From: an uncultured Selenomonadaceae bacterium
GTDB taxonomy: Bacteria; Bacillota; Negativicutes; Selenomonadales; Selenomonadaceae
Assembly (NCBI GenBank): GCA_905235425.1
Contig: CAJOKY010000004.1
Location: forward strand, 1 to 25,120
DNA length: 25,120 bases
Direction: 5' to 3'
Positions 6,822 to 15,286 of the stretch are shown one piece after another. The first letter of the stretch is position 1. The number at the start of each line of letters is the position of its first letter. The notes under the pieces were generated by a model. It worked only from the letters and a program-made list of their open reading frames with translations, did no database searches and had not been told where the DNA came from. Both the position numbers and the translations under genes were made by a program.

Positions 6822-7001
6822 GTGGCTAACGAAGTCAAAGTAGGAAAAAATGAATCCATAGACAGTGCTCTCCGTCGCTTTAAGCGAACCTGTCAAAAGG
6901 CGGGTACACTCGCCGAAGTCAGAAAACGTGAACATTACGAAAAACCCAGTGTCCGCCGTAAGAAAAAATCAGAGGCGGCTCGCAAACGTAAATTTCGTTA
7001 A
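6822..7001 (+). CDS. rpsU: 30S ribosomal protein S21
   Basis: A 59-aa basic protein of the small ribosomal subunit, located near the 3' end of 16S rRNA. It starts at GTG 6822 with a purine-rich GGAGGGAGGGAAG upstream. Sequence features are typical of S21: EVKVGKNESIDSALRRFKR at the N-terminus, AEVRKREHYEKPSVRRKKK in the middle, and an R/K-rich tail ending KRKFR. In most Firmicutes rpsU is followed by a GatB/Yqey-domain gene; here it is followed by a terminator and then an unrelated secretion operon, so the usual context is lost. Confidence 0.95.
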   Translation: MANEVKVGKNESIDSALRRFKRTCQKAGTLAEVRKREHYEKPSVRRKKKSEAARKRKFR

Positions 7002-7136
7002 TAATTTTTTGCAAGACAACTACTCTTTTTGAGTGCAATTAATCTTACCGAAATTCTTTCTGTCGGGTTGGTTTCGCTTTTTACCTCGCCACCTATATAT
7101 GGTGAGTTGAAATTGTCTATCGGAAAATCTGAACAG

Positions 7137-7170
7137 TGCCGCTGTCTTTTTGCTTGACGGCGGCATTTTT
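7137..7170 (+). terminator. Strong rho-independent terminator
   Basis: TGCCGCTGTC pairs with GACGGCGGCA (10 bp, one G-T) over a 9-base loop, then TTTTT. It ends the rpsU transcript, about 135 bp after the rpsU stop. The remaining 120 bp before the exporter operon show no clear promoter. Confidence 0.85.
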
Positions 7171-7293
7171 CAGTGCTTTAATAAAAAGGAGAATGAATTA
7201 CCAATGCAACTTATTAATGCGTTACTCGAAAATACACGATAAATTTTTGTTCACGACAAAAACAATCTCAAAGGAAGGAGCCTTGCATGACAT

Positions 7294-9432
7294 ATGCCTG
7301 AAAATCAATCCTCGTCGGCAGCAAACCGCACGGGAGTAATTTCTATCATAAAAATCCTTCAACATTTCGGCGTAAAAGATTTAGAAAAAATTTACAAAGA
7401 AAATCCCGTCACCGACGATAAAGCCGATTGGGATAAGCTAAGGAAAATCGCTCGAAAATATAATGTAAAAAGCACGCTGATTCGTCCGACGGTAGACGAA
7501 CTGCGCGAAATAGAATATCCTGCCGTCGCTAAAATGAATGACGGCGCATACATTGCAATAGGCAGTGCCAATGATGAAGTCTTGCTCATAATTGACCCGC
7601 GCCAAAATAAACCCGTCGCACTTCCAACTAAAGATTTTCTTGAAAGTTGGTCCAATGAAATTTTAATTTTTTCCGCCGCCTTCAGTTGGACTTACTTCAA
7701 AAAAAGGTTTAACGTTGACTGGTTTTTAAAAGTTCTCGCGCACTACAAGAAATTTTTAGGTGAAGTTTTAATGGCGTCGCTGTTCCTGCAGTTTATGGGA
7801 ATTGCAATGCCGCTCATAACGCAGGTTATCATAGACAAGGTTATTGGTAACGCCGGCTATTCGACGCTGACTGTTATCGGTACGGCTATGGTAGTCTTCT
7901 TCTTTATGCAGTCGCTATTAACCTTCGTCAAAACCTACGTACTAAACCACACGACGAATAAGCTTGACGCGATTTTAGGTACAAGGCTGTTTCGGCACCT
8001 AATCGCCTTGCCCTTGCCGTACTACGAAAGGCGGCGTGTCGGTGATACATTAATGCGTGTCGGCGCACTGACACAGATACGCGAATTTTTGACCGGTACC
8101 GGCTTAATGACGGTGCTTGACGTCTTTTTCAGCGTCGTCTTTATCGGCTTTATGTTCTGGTATTCAGTACCGCTGACATTAATTTCACTGTCGATAATCC
8201 CGCTGTACCTTGTACAAAATATTTGGGCAGTGCCGATTATCAAGCGTAAAATCGAGGCGGTATGGCGTACCGGCGCAATGAACAACGCCTTCATGGTTGA
8301 ATCAATCACAAACATTGAAACCATAAAATCCCTTGCCGTTGAGCCGCAATTCGTCAACAAGTGGGAAAATCTTTTGGCGCGTTATGTGCGTACGACTTTT
8401 GAAAATGTAAAATTCAACTTGGTTATCAATGCATTCAGCGGCGTGGTACAAGGCTTGCTGTCAATGGCAATTCTTTGGTACGGCGGTCATATGGTTATGG
8501 ACGGCTATCTTACACTCGGTCAGTTAATCGCATTCCAAATGTTGTCGGGACAGGCAACCGCGCCTATGACAAAACTTTTGACAATGTGGCCGCAAGTTCA
8601 GCAGGTAGGTTTGGCGCTTGAACGTATCGGCGATATTTTAAACACGCCTATGGAACCTATCGTGCATGAAATTGGTAAACGCGGCGAACAGAGAATTACC
8701 GGCGAAATTATTTTGACGGACGTTTCTTTCCGTTACCGTGTTGACTTGCCGCTGGTTTTAAAAAATATCAATCTGCACATAGCGCCCGGCGAAAAGCTCG
8801 GCATTGTCGGACGTTCCGGCTCCGGTAAATCGACGCTTACAAACTTGGTACAGAATTTGTACATACCGGAATCCGGCACCATAACGGTCGGCGGCATTAA
8901 TACGAAGGAAGCAAATTTAGGTTGGCTTAGAGACCAAATCGGCGTTGTCATGCAGGAGAATTACCTGTTCAATGCCAGCGTACGTGACAACATTGCCGTA
9001 AGCCGTCCTACCGCGTCAATGGATGAAATTATTCGTGCTGCGCGTCTTGCCGGTGCGCATGAGTTTATCCTTGAACTCAAAGAAGGCTATGATACAAAAG
9101 TCGGTGAACGCGGCGATTCGTTAAGCGGCGGTCAGCGTCAACGTGTTGCGATAGCCCGCGCACTTTTGGCAAACCCGCCTATTCTGATTTTTGACGAAGC
9201 GACATCAGCGTTGGACTACGAATCTGAACGCATTATCTTCAACAATATGGGCGCTATAGGTGCTGAAAGAACAATGTTAATAATCGCGCACAGATTGAGC
9301 GCCGTGCGTCGTTGTGACAAAATTATTGTCATTGATAAAGGCGAAATTGTTGAAAGCGGTTCACACGATCAATTAATGGCACTCGGCGGCTTGTATCGCT
9401 ACCTCCACGATCAGCAGGAGAGTAGGGGTTAG
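7294..9432 (+). CDS. Type I secretion ABC exporter with C39-like domain (RtxB/HlyB-type)
   Basis: Inner-membrane ATPase/permease of a type I secretion system, 712 aa. Domains in order: an N-terminal C39-peptidase-like fold (about residues 10-130) with no cysteine, as in HlyB where this domain only docks substrate; an ABC exporter membrane domain (about 150-430) with six hydrophobic segments; and a nucleotide-binding domain with Walker A GRSGSGKST (about 506), signature LSGGQRQR (610), Walker B ILIFDEATSALD (630) and H-loop IIAHRLS (about 664). All ATPase motifs look intact. ATG 7294 is the first start after an in-frame stop, but AGGAG is 13 bases away; an ATG at 7287 opens a four-codon frame (MTYA) with better spacing. 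It is first in an operon with a HlyD adaptor and a second exporter. The last codons lie in a heptad array. No substrate gene is adjacent. Confidence 0.93.
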   Translation: MPENQSSSAANRTGVISIIKILQHFGVKDLEKIYKENPVTDDKADWDKLRKIARKYNVKSTLIRPTVDELREIEYPAVAKMNDGAYIAIGSANDEVLLIIDPRQNKPVALPTKDFLESWSNEILIFSAAFSWTYFKKRFNVDWFLKVLAHYKKFLGEVLMASLFLQFMGIAMPLITQVIIDKVIGNAGYSTLTVIGTAMVVFFFMQSLLTFVKTYVLNHTTNKLDAILGTRLFRHLIALPLPYYERRRVGDTLMRVGALTQIREFLTGTGLMTVLDVFFSVVFIGFMFWYSVPLTLISLSIIPLYLVQNIWAVPIIKRKIEAVWRTGAMNNAFMVESITNIETIKSLAVEPQFVNKWENLLARYVRTTFENVKFNLVINAFSGVVQGLLSMAILWYGGHMVMDGYLTLGQLIAFQMLSGQATAPMTKLLTMWPQVQQVGLALERIGDILNTPMEPIVHEIGKRGEQRITGEIILTDVSFRYRVDLPLVLKNINLHIAPGEKLGIVGRSGSGKSTLTNLVQNLYIPESGTITVGGINTKEANLGWLRDQIGVVMQENYLFNASVRDNIAVSRPTASMDEIIRAARLAGAHEFILELKEGYDTKVGERGDSLSGGQRQRVAIARALLANPPILIFDEATSALDYESERIIFNNMGAIGAERTMLIIAHRLSAVRRCDKIIVIDKGEIVESGSHDQLMALGGLYRYLHDQQESRG

Positions 9433-9500
9433 GAGATAATTAAGAATTAAGAATGTAGAATTAAGAATTAGGTGCTAGACTTAAACCTAACCCCTAGAAA
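9418..9500. repeat. Heptad tandem repeat between the first exporter and hlyD-like gene
   Basis: 7-bp periodicity runs through the exporter stop codon up to the ribosome binding site of the next gene. The core is AATTAAG, AATTAAG, AATGTAG, AATTAAG, AATTAGG. AGGGGTTAGG (9424-9433) and CCTAACCCCT (9486-9495) form a perfect 10-bp inverted repeat around it, ending just before AAAGGAG, so the hairpin may affect expression of the downstream genes. Confidence 0.85.
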
Positions 9501-9512
9501 GGAGTTTTTCCA

Positions 9513-10868
9513 ATGAAATTTTGGAATTGGCTGGTTCACGGCGAAGAACGTGAAAAAGAAACAGAATTTTTACCGGCAATATTGGAAGTTACCGAAACGC
9601 CGCCTTCTCCTACGGGACGCATAATAATGTGGACGATTTTAATACTGCTCGTCGTAGGTTTGGCGTGGGCATTTCTCGGCAAGATAAACGAAGTCGCCGT
9701 AGCGCCCGGCAAAGTCATTCCTTCGGGACAAGCTAAAACGGTGCAGGTAAAAAATAAAGGGATTATCAAAGAAATTCGCGTAGTCGAAGGGCAGGACGTT
9801 CAAGAAGGTGAAGTTTTGGTACTGCTTGACCCTACCACTACAACGGCGGATTATGACAGCCTTAAAAAGCGTGCGGCTTATTACAAGCTTGATATTCAAC
9901 GCTTGACGGCGGAATTGACGGGACAGCCTTTCATACCGGAAGAAGACCCCGACCTTGAGGCACACGATTTAGCGGCAGAAATGGCGCTGTATCAAAGCCG
10001 TACAAATGACTATCAGACGCAGAGTCAAAGTCGTCAAGATATCATTGAACAGAAACGCGCAAGACTTCAAGCCACTCAAGCTACCTATGAAAAATATCAA
10101 GCAGGTTTAGCAATCGCTCAAGAAAAAGAGGCGCGCTTAAAATCGCTTATCGCTGAAAGTGCTATTTCCGAGTTCCAACTTTTGGAGCAACAGAATCAAA
10201 CGATTGAATACGCCAAAAACGCGCAGGCTGAACTTGATTCGATTAACAGCATACAAGCTGAAATTGCCGAAGCTGAACAGAATTTGGCTAACGTCCACGC
10301 CTCCTATCAAAAGGATATTATGACGTCCCTTGTCGAGGCGAAGAAAGAATATTATTCAATCGTCGAATCAATTAAAAAGGCGGACGAAGATGCACGCATG
10401 GCAACGGTTGTAGCGCCTGCGTCCGGTCGCGTTTACAATCTTTCTGTTCACACGGTCGGCGGCATTGTAACCGATGCACAGCCGTTAATGCAGATTGTGC
10501 CGGAAGATGTTAAACTTGAATTTGAAGTCTACGCAGATAACAAGGATATCGGCTTTATCAGAGTCGGTCAAAATGCAGAAGTCAAGGTAGAAACCTTTAA
10601 CTTCCAAAAATTCGGTATGATTGACGCGACGGTTAAAGAAGTCAGTGCGGACGCGGTAAACGATGCAAGCGACGTTGAAAAGAATAAGAGATTTAAACTG
10701 ATTCTTACGCCTTCCGGCAAAGATACTATTGACGTTTTCGGCGAAGAGGTACCGCTTGCAGTTGGTATGAATGTCAGCGCTGAAATTAAAATTAAGGAAA
10801 AGCGTATTGTTGACTTCTTCCTTGATCCTTTCCGTCAATACACTTCCGAAGCTTTGAGGGAGCGTTGA
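9513..10868 (+). CDS. HlyD-family membrane fusion protein (RtxD-type)
   Basis: Periplasmic adaptor linking the ABC exporter to an outer-membrane TolC-like channel; 451 aa, a normal length. It has a short cytoplasmic N-terminus, one membrane segment (about residues 37-57, IIMWTILILLVVGLAWAFLG), a lipoyl-type half-motif (GIIKEIRVVEGQDVQEGEVLVLLD), a long coiled coil rich in E, Q, A and K (about 115-300), the second lipoyl half (VVAPASGRVYNLSVHTVGGIV) and a beta-barrel C-terminus ending in GMNVSAEIKI. The start ATG has AAAGGAG 9 bases upstream. It lies between two exporter genes, separated from the second by three bases. No tolC gene is in the window, so the outer-membrane partner must be encoded elsewhere. 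Confidence 0.95.
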   Translation: MKFWNWLVHGEEREKETEFLPAILEVTETPPSPTGRIIMWTILILLVVGLAWAFLGKINEVAVAPGKVIPSGQAKTVQVKNKGIIKEIRVVEGQDVQEGEVLVLLDPTTTTADYDSLKKRAAYYKLDIQRLTAELTGQPFIPEEDPDLEAHDLAAEMALYQSRTNDYQTQSQSRQDIIEQKRARLQATQATYEKYQAGLAIAQEKEARLKSLIAESAISEFQLLEQQNQTIEYAKNAQAELDSINSIQAEIAEAEQNLANVHASYQKDIMTSLVEAKKEYYSIVESIKKADEDARMATVVAPASGRVYNLSVHTVGGIVTDAQPLMQIVPEDVKLEFEVYADNKDIGFIRVGQNAEVKVETFNFQKFGMIDATVKEVSADAVNDASDVEKNKRFKLILTPSGKDTIDVFGEEVPLAVGMNVSAEIKIKEKRIVDFFLDPFRQYTSEALRER

Positions 10869-10871
10869 TAT

Positions 10872-13187
10872 ATGGCTGAAGATAAAAATAACGGTCAAGA
10901 CAACAAGGGACTTGTACCGAGTGGCGAAAATTTACCGCAAAAGCCCGATGATAAAAATGACGGCGGTAAAAAGCAAGCGCTTGCCAAAATTGAACTTGCG
11001 AAAGTTCCTGCAGATCAAGCAAATAAAAATCAAGTCAGCACGGACGTAAAATCAGAAGACGGCGGACGCGTAAACGGCATTGATACCGGTATTGCCTGCC
11101 TTATCGCCATTGCGAAGTATTACAATATTCCTGCAGATTATCGGCAACTTGAACGCGCCTACGTATTGGAAGAAGGCAGCGTAGATTTTACGACGCTTGT
11201 TCGTGCCGCGCATGAATTGAAATTGAAGGCGCGCGCTTATCACGGCTTGAAGGAGTCTGATTTAGACCGCCTTGTATATCCCGTACTGATTCAGTTGCAT
11301 TCCGGCAGAAAAGTTGTTATCACGACGATTAGAGACGGCGACATTTACATAATGGATCCCGTCTTTTCGCAACAGCCGGTTAAAGCTGACAGATATAAAC
11401 TTCTTATGGATTGGACAGGCGACGCGATTTTATTCACGCGCAGATACGAGTTGCCTAAAAAAGCGCAGAAATTTGGTTTTCGCTGGTTTCTGCCTGTCGT
11501 AACAAAATATTTTCCATTTTTGCGCAGTGTACTTTTTATGTCACTGGTCCTGCAACTTTTAGGCTTGGCGTCACCTTTCTTCGTACAAAATATTATCGAT
11601 AAAGTACTGGTTCACCGCGCGGCTGATGCGTTGGACATTTTTGTACTCGGTATGTTGACTTGTACGATTTTCAACACGTGGATAATGGGCTTGCGTTCAT
11701 ACCTTTTCACAAATATTTGCTCGAAAATGGACGTTGCGCTAAGTTCGCGCTTATTTAAAAATATTACGGCGTTGCCTTTAAGCTACTTTCAAAAGTGGCA
11801 GGTCGGTGACGTTGTATCACGTCTCGGCGAATTGCAGACACTTCGTTCATTTATGACGGGTTCAAGCTTGACTATACTTTTGGACATGGTCTTTGCCGTC
11901 GTATACTTCGGCGTCATGTTCCTGTACAGCCGCGTCTTGAGTATCGTCGTACTTGTAATGATTCCGCTTTTCGTCATTTTAAATTTAGTTGTCGCTCCGA
12001 TATTCAAGCGCATGATTAACGAAAGATTTTTAATCGGCAGTGAAAACCGCTCCTTCCTTATTGAAACAATAACCGGCATTCATACGGTTAAAGCTACAAG
12101 CGTTGAGAATAATTTTATTCGCCGCTATGAAGAAATGCTGGCGCGGTTGGTAAAATCTTCGCTCGCCGTAATAAATCTTGCAAACGTCGCGAACACAATC
12201 GGTACTTTCCTTTTCAGTATGTTTAACCTGCTGATTCTGTGGATTGGCTCGTACTACGTCATGGAAGGTGAAATTTCCGTCGGTGAATTGATAGCTTTCC
12301 AAATGATAGCGGGACAATTAATCGCGCCGGTTATGCGTCTTATAAATCAGTGGCAGTACTTCCAACAAATTCGCGTATCAATGGATCGTCTCGGCGATAT
12401 TATGAACGAAGAAACAGAGCCGGCGTTTAACCCTTCGCGTACGACGTTGCCTTCACTGCGCGGCGACATTGCGCTTGAAAAACTTGCTTTCAGCTACACG
12501 CCGGAAGGCGGCAAGGTTTTAGACAACATAAATATCCGAATCCCCGCCGGTATGAAAGTCGGCATTGTCGGCAGGTCCGGTAGCGGTAAATCCACTTTGA
12601 CTAAGTTAATTCAGCGCCTTTTCTTGCCGGAAAATGGACGTATACTTATTGACGGCGTCGATATCGCGCAGGTTGAACCGGCATGGCTTAGAAGACAAAT
12701 TGGCGTCGTGTTGCAGGACAGTAAGCTTTTCAGCGGCACGGTTGAAGAAAATATACGCATTGCCTGCCCTAACGCAAGTCATGAAGACGTTGTACGTGCG
12801 GCTAAGCTTGCAGGTGCAGATGACTTTATCAGCAGTTTTCCGCACGGCTATGAAACATTTGTCGGCGAACGCGGCAGTTTATTAAGCGGCGGTCAGCGTC
12901 AACGTGTTGCGATAGCCCGCGCACTGATTACAGACCCGCGCATTTTGATTTTCGACGAGGCAACGTCCGCGTTGGACTATGAATCTGAAAATATTATTAT
13001 GAGTAACATTGAGCCTATTGCACGCGGTCGCACTATGTTAATGATAGCGCACCGCCTTTCCACCGTCAGAAATTGTGACGCTATCATTGTCATTGACAAG
13101 GGCAGAATCATTGAGGCGGGTTCGCACGATGACTTGATGAAACGTAACGGCGCTTATTCCAAACTCTATCAAGCTCAGATGATTTAA
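10872..13187 (+). CDS. Second type I secretion ABC exporter with inactive C39 domain (RtxE-type)
   Basis: Inner-membrane ABC exporter, 771 aa, probably the heterodimer partner of the exporter at 7294, since the order exporter-adaptor-exporter matches the atypical rtxB-rtxD-rtxE secretion system of MARTX toxins. The first 65 residues are a charged, low-complexity cytoplasmic extension absent from the first exporter. A C39-like domain follows: DTGIACL at 71-77 corresponds to the D-C-G-x-A-C-L motif of active peptidases, with the catalytic cysteine replaced by Thr72 and the catalytic histidine position apparently Lys147. It is therefore predicted to bind but not cut. The membrane domain spans about 200-480 and the ATPase domain carries Walker A GRSGSGKST (about 567), LSGGQRQR (671), Walker B ILIFDEATSALD and IAHRLS. 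A 44-bp stretch over the signature is identical in DNA to the first exporter. Confidence 0.93.
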   Translation: MAEDKNNGQDNKGLVPSGENLPQKPDDKNDGGKKQALAKIELAKVPADQANKNQVSTDVKSEDGGRVNGIDTGIACLIAIAKYYNIPADYRQLERAYVLEEGSVDFTTLVRAAHELKLKARAYHGLKESDLDRLVYPVLIQLHSGRKVVITTIRDGDIYIMDPVFSQQPVKADRYKLLMDWTGDAILFTRRYELPKKAQKFGFRWFLPVVTKYFPFLRSVLFMSLVLQLLGLASPFFVQNIIDKVLVHRAADALDIFVLGMLTCTIFNTWIMGLRSYLFTNICSKMDVALSSRLFKNITALPLSYFQKWQVGDVVSRLGELQTLRSFMTGSSLTILLDMVFAVVYFGVMFLYSRVLSIVVLVMIPLFVILNLVVAPIFKRMINERFLIGSENRSFLIETITGIHTVKATSVENNFIRRYEEMLARLVKSSLAVINLANVANTIGTFLFSMFNLLILWIGSYYVMEGEISVGELIAFQMIAGQLIAPVMRLINQWQYFQQIRVSMDRLGDIMNEETEPAFNPSRTTLPSLRGDIALEKLAFSYTPEGGKVLDNINIRIPAGMKVGIVGRSGSGKSTLTKLIQRLFLPENGRILIDGVDIAQVEPAWLRRQIGVVLQDSKLFSGTVEENIRIACPNASHEDVVRAAKLAGADDFISSFPHGYETFVGERGSLLSGGQRQRVAIARALITDPRILIFDEATSALDYESENIIMSNIEPIARGRTMLMIAHRLSTVRNCDAIIVIDKGRIIEAGSHDDLMKRNGAYSKLYQAQMI

Positions 13188-13206
13188 TTGTAAACATGAA
13201 ATTTTG

Positions 13207-13228
13207 ACCGCTTAGGCGGTTTTTTTTT
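13207..13228 (+). terminator. Rho-independent terminator of the exporter operon
   Basis: ACCGC pairs with GCGGT over TTAG, followed by nine T. It starts 20 bp after the last exporter stop. Confidence 0.85.
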
Positions 13229-13270
13229 GCCCAAATTATGTTATACAATACGGCAGAGGAGGTAGTTTAT

Positions 13271-14647
13271 TTGAAGATTTTTGACGAATTGCAAAGTATC
13301 AGTAAAGCCTTGATGTTGCCTGTAGCAGTTTTACCGGCGGCGGCTATACTTTTTCGTTTTGGTGCGAACGATCTTTTAAATATTGACATTTTGGAGAAGG
13401 CGGGCGGAGCGATTTTTGCGAATTTGCCGGTAATTTTCGCTATAGCAATAGCATTTGGCTTGACGAATGACACAAAAAATAACGGCGCGGCGGCATTGGC
13501 AGGTTTTTTGTGTTATTCAGTTTTAACCGCGTCGTTGCAAAGTATAAATCCCGAAATAAATATGGGCGTGTTGGCAGGCATAATCAGCGGTTTAGTGACA
13601 GGCTTTTTGTACAATCGCTTTTACAAGACAAAGTTGCCGGATTTTTTGGGATTTTTTGGCGGTAGGCGATTCGTACCGATAATAACTTCGTGTACAGCGA
13701 TAATTCTCGCGTTAATTTTTGGCGTAATTTGGATTCCCATACAAAATTTTATTAATTTGCTCGGCGAATTTTTAATAAATTCCGGCGGAATTGGAACTTT
13801 CATATATGGATTTTTAAATAGAATGTTAATTCCTACGGGACTTCACCATATTTTGGGAAGTTTTATTAATTTTGTATTCGGCGAATACGTAAATCCTGTG
13901 ACAGGCGAAGTTGTACGCGGGGACTTAAACAGATTTTTTGCGGGAGACCCAACGGCAGGAATTTTTATGACAGGATTTTTCCCGATCATGATGTTTGGAC
14001 TTCCGGCAATAGCTTTAGCGATATATCACACGGCAAAGCCGGAAAATCGACAAAAAATCGCCGGTGCATTAATTTCAATGGCGTTGACGTCATTTGTAAC
14101 GGGAATAACCGAGCCGATAGAATTTTCGTTTATGTTTCTCGCACCGATACTTTATCTTTTTCACGCGATTTTAACCGGAATATCACTGTTTGTATGCTAC
14201 CGGGCAGGAATTTTAATGGGATTCGGTTTTTCGCCTTGCCTAATCGATTATGTATTAAATTATGGCATTGCGACGCGTCCTGAGCTGATAATTCCGATTG
14301 GATTAATATTTGGCGCGATTTATTACGTTGTTTTTCGTTTTGCGATAATAAAGTTTAATTTACCGACGCTTGGACGCGAAAAAGAAGAAATATCGGCAGA
14401 AAAAAATTCCGAGTCAAGCGATTTAAGCGAAAAAATTATAAAAGGACTTGGTGGGCTTGAAAATTTGCAAGATGTCAGCAACTGCGCGACGCGTCTACGA
14501 GTTATTGTAAAAGATTCTGAGAAAGTTGACGAGAAATTTTTAAAATCGGCAGGCGCGAAGGGAATTTTTCGCAAGGAAAATGCCATTCAAGTTGTTATCG
14601 GTACGAATGTTGAGTTTGTAGCCGACGAAATAAATTCACGACGATGA
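13271..14647 (+). CDS. PTS EIIBC component, N-acetylglucosamine/glucose type
   Basis: Phosphotransferase-system permease that imports and phosphorylates a hexose, most likely N-acetylglucosamine or glucose. The start is TTG 13271 (KIFDELQSISKALMLP), with GAGGAGG 8 bases upstream; the ATG at 13238 lacks a ribosome binding site. The 458-aa product has the EIIC membrane domain first (about 1-350), with AGDPTAGIFMTGFFPIMMFG typical of the NagE/glucose branch and GITEPIEFSF as the conserved substrate-site motif. The cytoplasmic EIIB domain follows at the C-terminus, with the phosphorylated cysteine in NCATRLR. No EIIA domain is attached, so EIIA must be supplied in trans. It is a single gene with its own terminator; the exact sugar cannot be decided from sequence alone. 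Confidence 0.9.
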   Translation: MKIFDELQSISKALMLPVAVLPAAAILFRFGANDLLNIDILEKAGGAIFANLPVIFAIAIAFGLTNDTKNNGAAALAGFLCYSVLTASLQSINPEINMGVLAGIISGLVTGFLYNRFYKTKLPDFLGFFGGRRFVPIITSCTAIILALIFGVIWIPIQNFINLLGEFLINSGGIGTFIYGFLNRMLIPTGLHHILGSFINFVFGEYVNPVTGEVVRGDLNRFFAGDPTAGIFMTGFFPIMMFGLPAIALAIYHTAKPENRQKIAGALISMALTSFVTGITEPIEFSFMFLAPILYLFHAILTGISLFVCYRAGILMGFGFSPCLIDYVLNYGIATRPELIIPIGLIFGAIYYVVFRFAIIKFNLPTLGREKEEISAEKNSESSDLSEKIIKGLGGLENLQDVSNCATRLRVIVKDSEKVDEKFLKSAGAKGIFRKENAIQVVIGTNVEFVADEINSRR

Positions 14648-14668
14648 AAAATTTCAGCTGATAAAATC

Positions 14669-14707
14669 AAAAAATCCCAACGACATTTGCCGAAGGGATT
14701 TTTTTTT
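14669..14707. terminator. Bidirectional terminator between PTS gene and GG-leader gene
   Basis: AAAAAATCCC pairs with GGGATTTTTT over a 16-base loop, with T-runs on the plus strand and a T-rich tract on the minus strand. It can end both convergent genes. Confidence 0.75.
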
Positions 14708-14725
14708 CAGTTTAAATTTTTATAT

Positions 14726-15034
14726 TTACTTAATAATCTTAGTGCCGTTTTCAGCGTCAAAATTTTTCCAGAAAGTATCACGGGAAACGGTTTCGCCTTT
14801 TTTGTTGACGTAAACATTTCCGTTAAAAAGTCCGCCGTTATCTTTGTAACCGGCATAACCCATTTTGTGCAGAAGTTCACGTACCGGCGCAGAGCTTAAG
14901 GCGTCCTCGTCGCTCAAAAGTCCGCGTTTGCGAAGTTCATCGCCGTCACCGTACGTTTCAAGCCTTGTGCCGCCGGCAACGCCGTCAAGTTCGTCGTCGC
15001 TCATAACTTCGTCGTGCAAAATTTTTTCATCCAT
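14726..15034 (-). CDS. Double-glycine-leader secreted peptide precursor (bacteriocin-like)
   Basis: Small precursor of about 102 aa. The N-terminus MDEKILHDEVMSDDELDG followed by VAGG fits the double-glycine leader consensus: GG at -2/-1, hydrophobic residues at -4 (V), -7 (L) and -12 (M), and E at -8. Cleavage after GG by a C39 peptidase would release about 80 residues beginning TRLETYGDG. The mature part is hydrophilic, has no cysteine, and includes GYAGYKDNGGLFNG and a VNKKGETVSRDTFWKNF segment; I do not recognise it. Start: ATG 15034 has AAAGGA 10 bases upstream, while ATG 15040 (two residues earlier) is closer than ideal. It has its own strong promoter and no immunity or peptidase gene beside it. 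The nearest exporters, 1.5 kb away on the other strand, have C39 domains that look catalytically dead. Bacteriocin or other secreted function is inference. Confidence 0.8.
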   Translation of the reverse strand: MDEKILHDEVMSDDELDGVAGGTRLETYGDGDELRKRGLLSDEDALSSAPVRELLHKMGYAGYKDNGGLFNGNVYVNKKGETVSRDTFWKNFDAENGTKIIK

Positions 15035-15068
15035 TTTCATAACATCCTTTAAAATTTTGATTTCACCT

Positions 15069-15097
15069 ATTATACGCACAAAATTAAAAAATGTTAA
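15069..15097 (-). promoter_or_regulatory. Promoter of the GG-leader peptide gene
   Basis: On the minus strand: -35 TTAACA (15097-15092), 17-bp spacer, perfect -10 TATAAT (15074-15069), about 35 bp before the start codon. Confidence 0.75.
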
Positions 15098-15199
15098 GGA
15101 TTTATTTTTAAATTTTTAAATTTTTTTATAATATCTTCACGAAGTATTTTTTCTGCTTTTCAATACAGCATACTTGCACTAACATTTTTCAAAAAAAAT

Positions 15200-15227
15200 T
15201 TGGTAAGAGAATTTTTTGTGGTATAAT
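15200..15227 (+). promoter_or_regulatory. Promoter of the radical SAM gene
   Basis: -35 TTGGTA (15200-15205), 16-bp spacer, -10 TATAAT (15222-15227), 60 bp before the ATG. The rest of the 15041-15286 gap is very AT-rich with no other gene visible. Confidence 0.6.
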
Positions 15228-15286
15228 AATAAAATATGGGCTTGTACCTTAAATTTTTATGAAAGTAAAATGTGACACTTTGATAT

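Noticed and set aside
7001..7130. Riboswitch or leader RNA before the exporter operon
   Set aside because: Only the terminator hairpin is convincing; I see no conserved riboswitch core.
7136..7339. 67-aa open frame before the first exporter
   Set aside because: It begins inside a strong terminator hairpin and overlaps the exporter start in another frame; no ribosome binding site fits its first ATG.
13238..13270. ATG 13238 as start of the PTS protein
   Set aside because: No ribosome binding site; GAGGAGG at 13256-13262 is correctly placed for TTG 13271.
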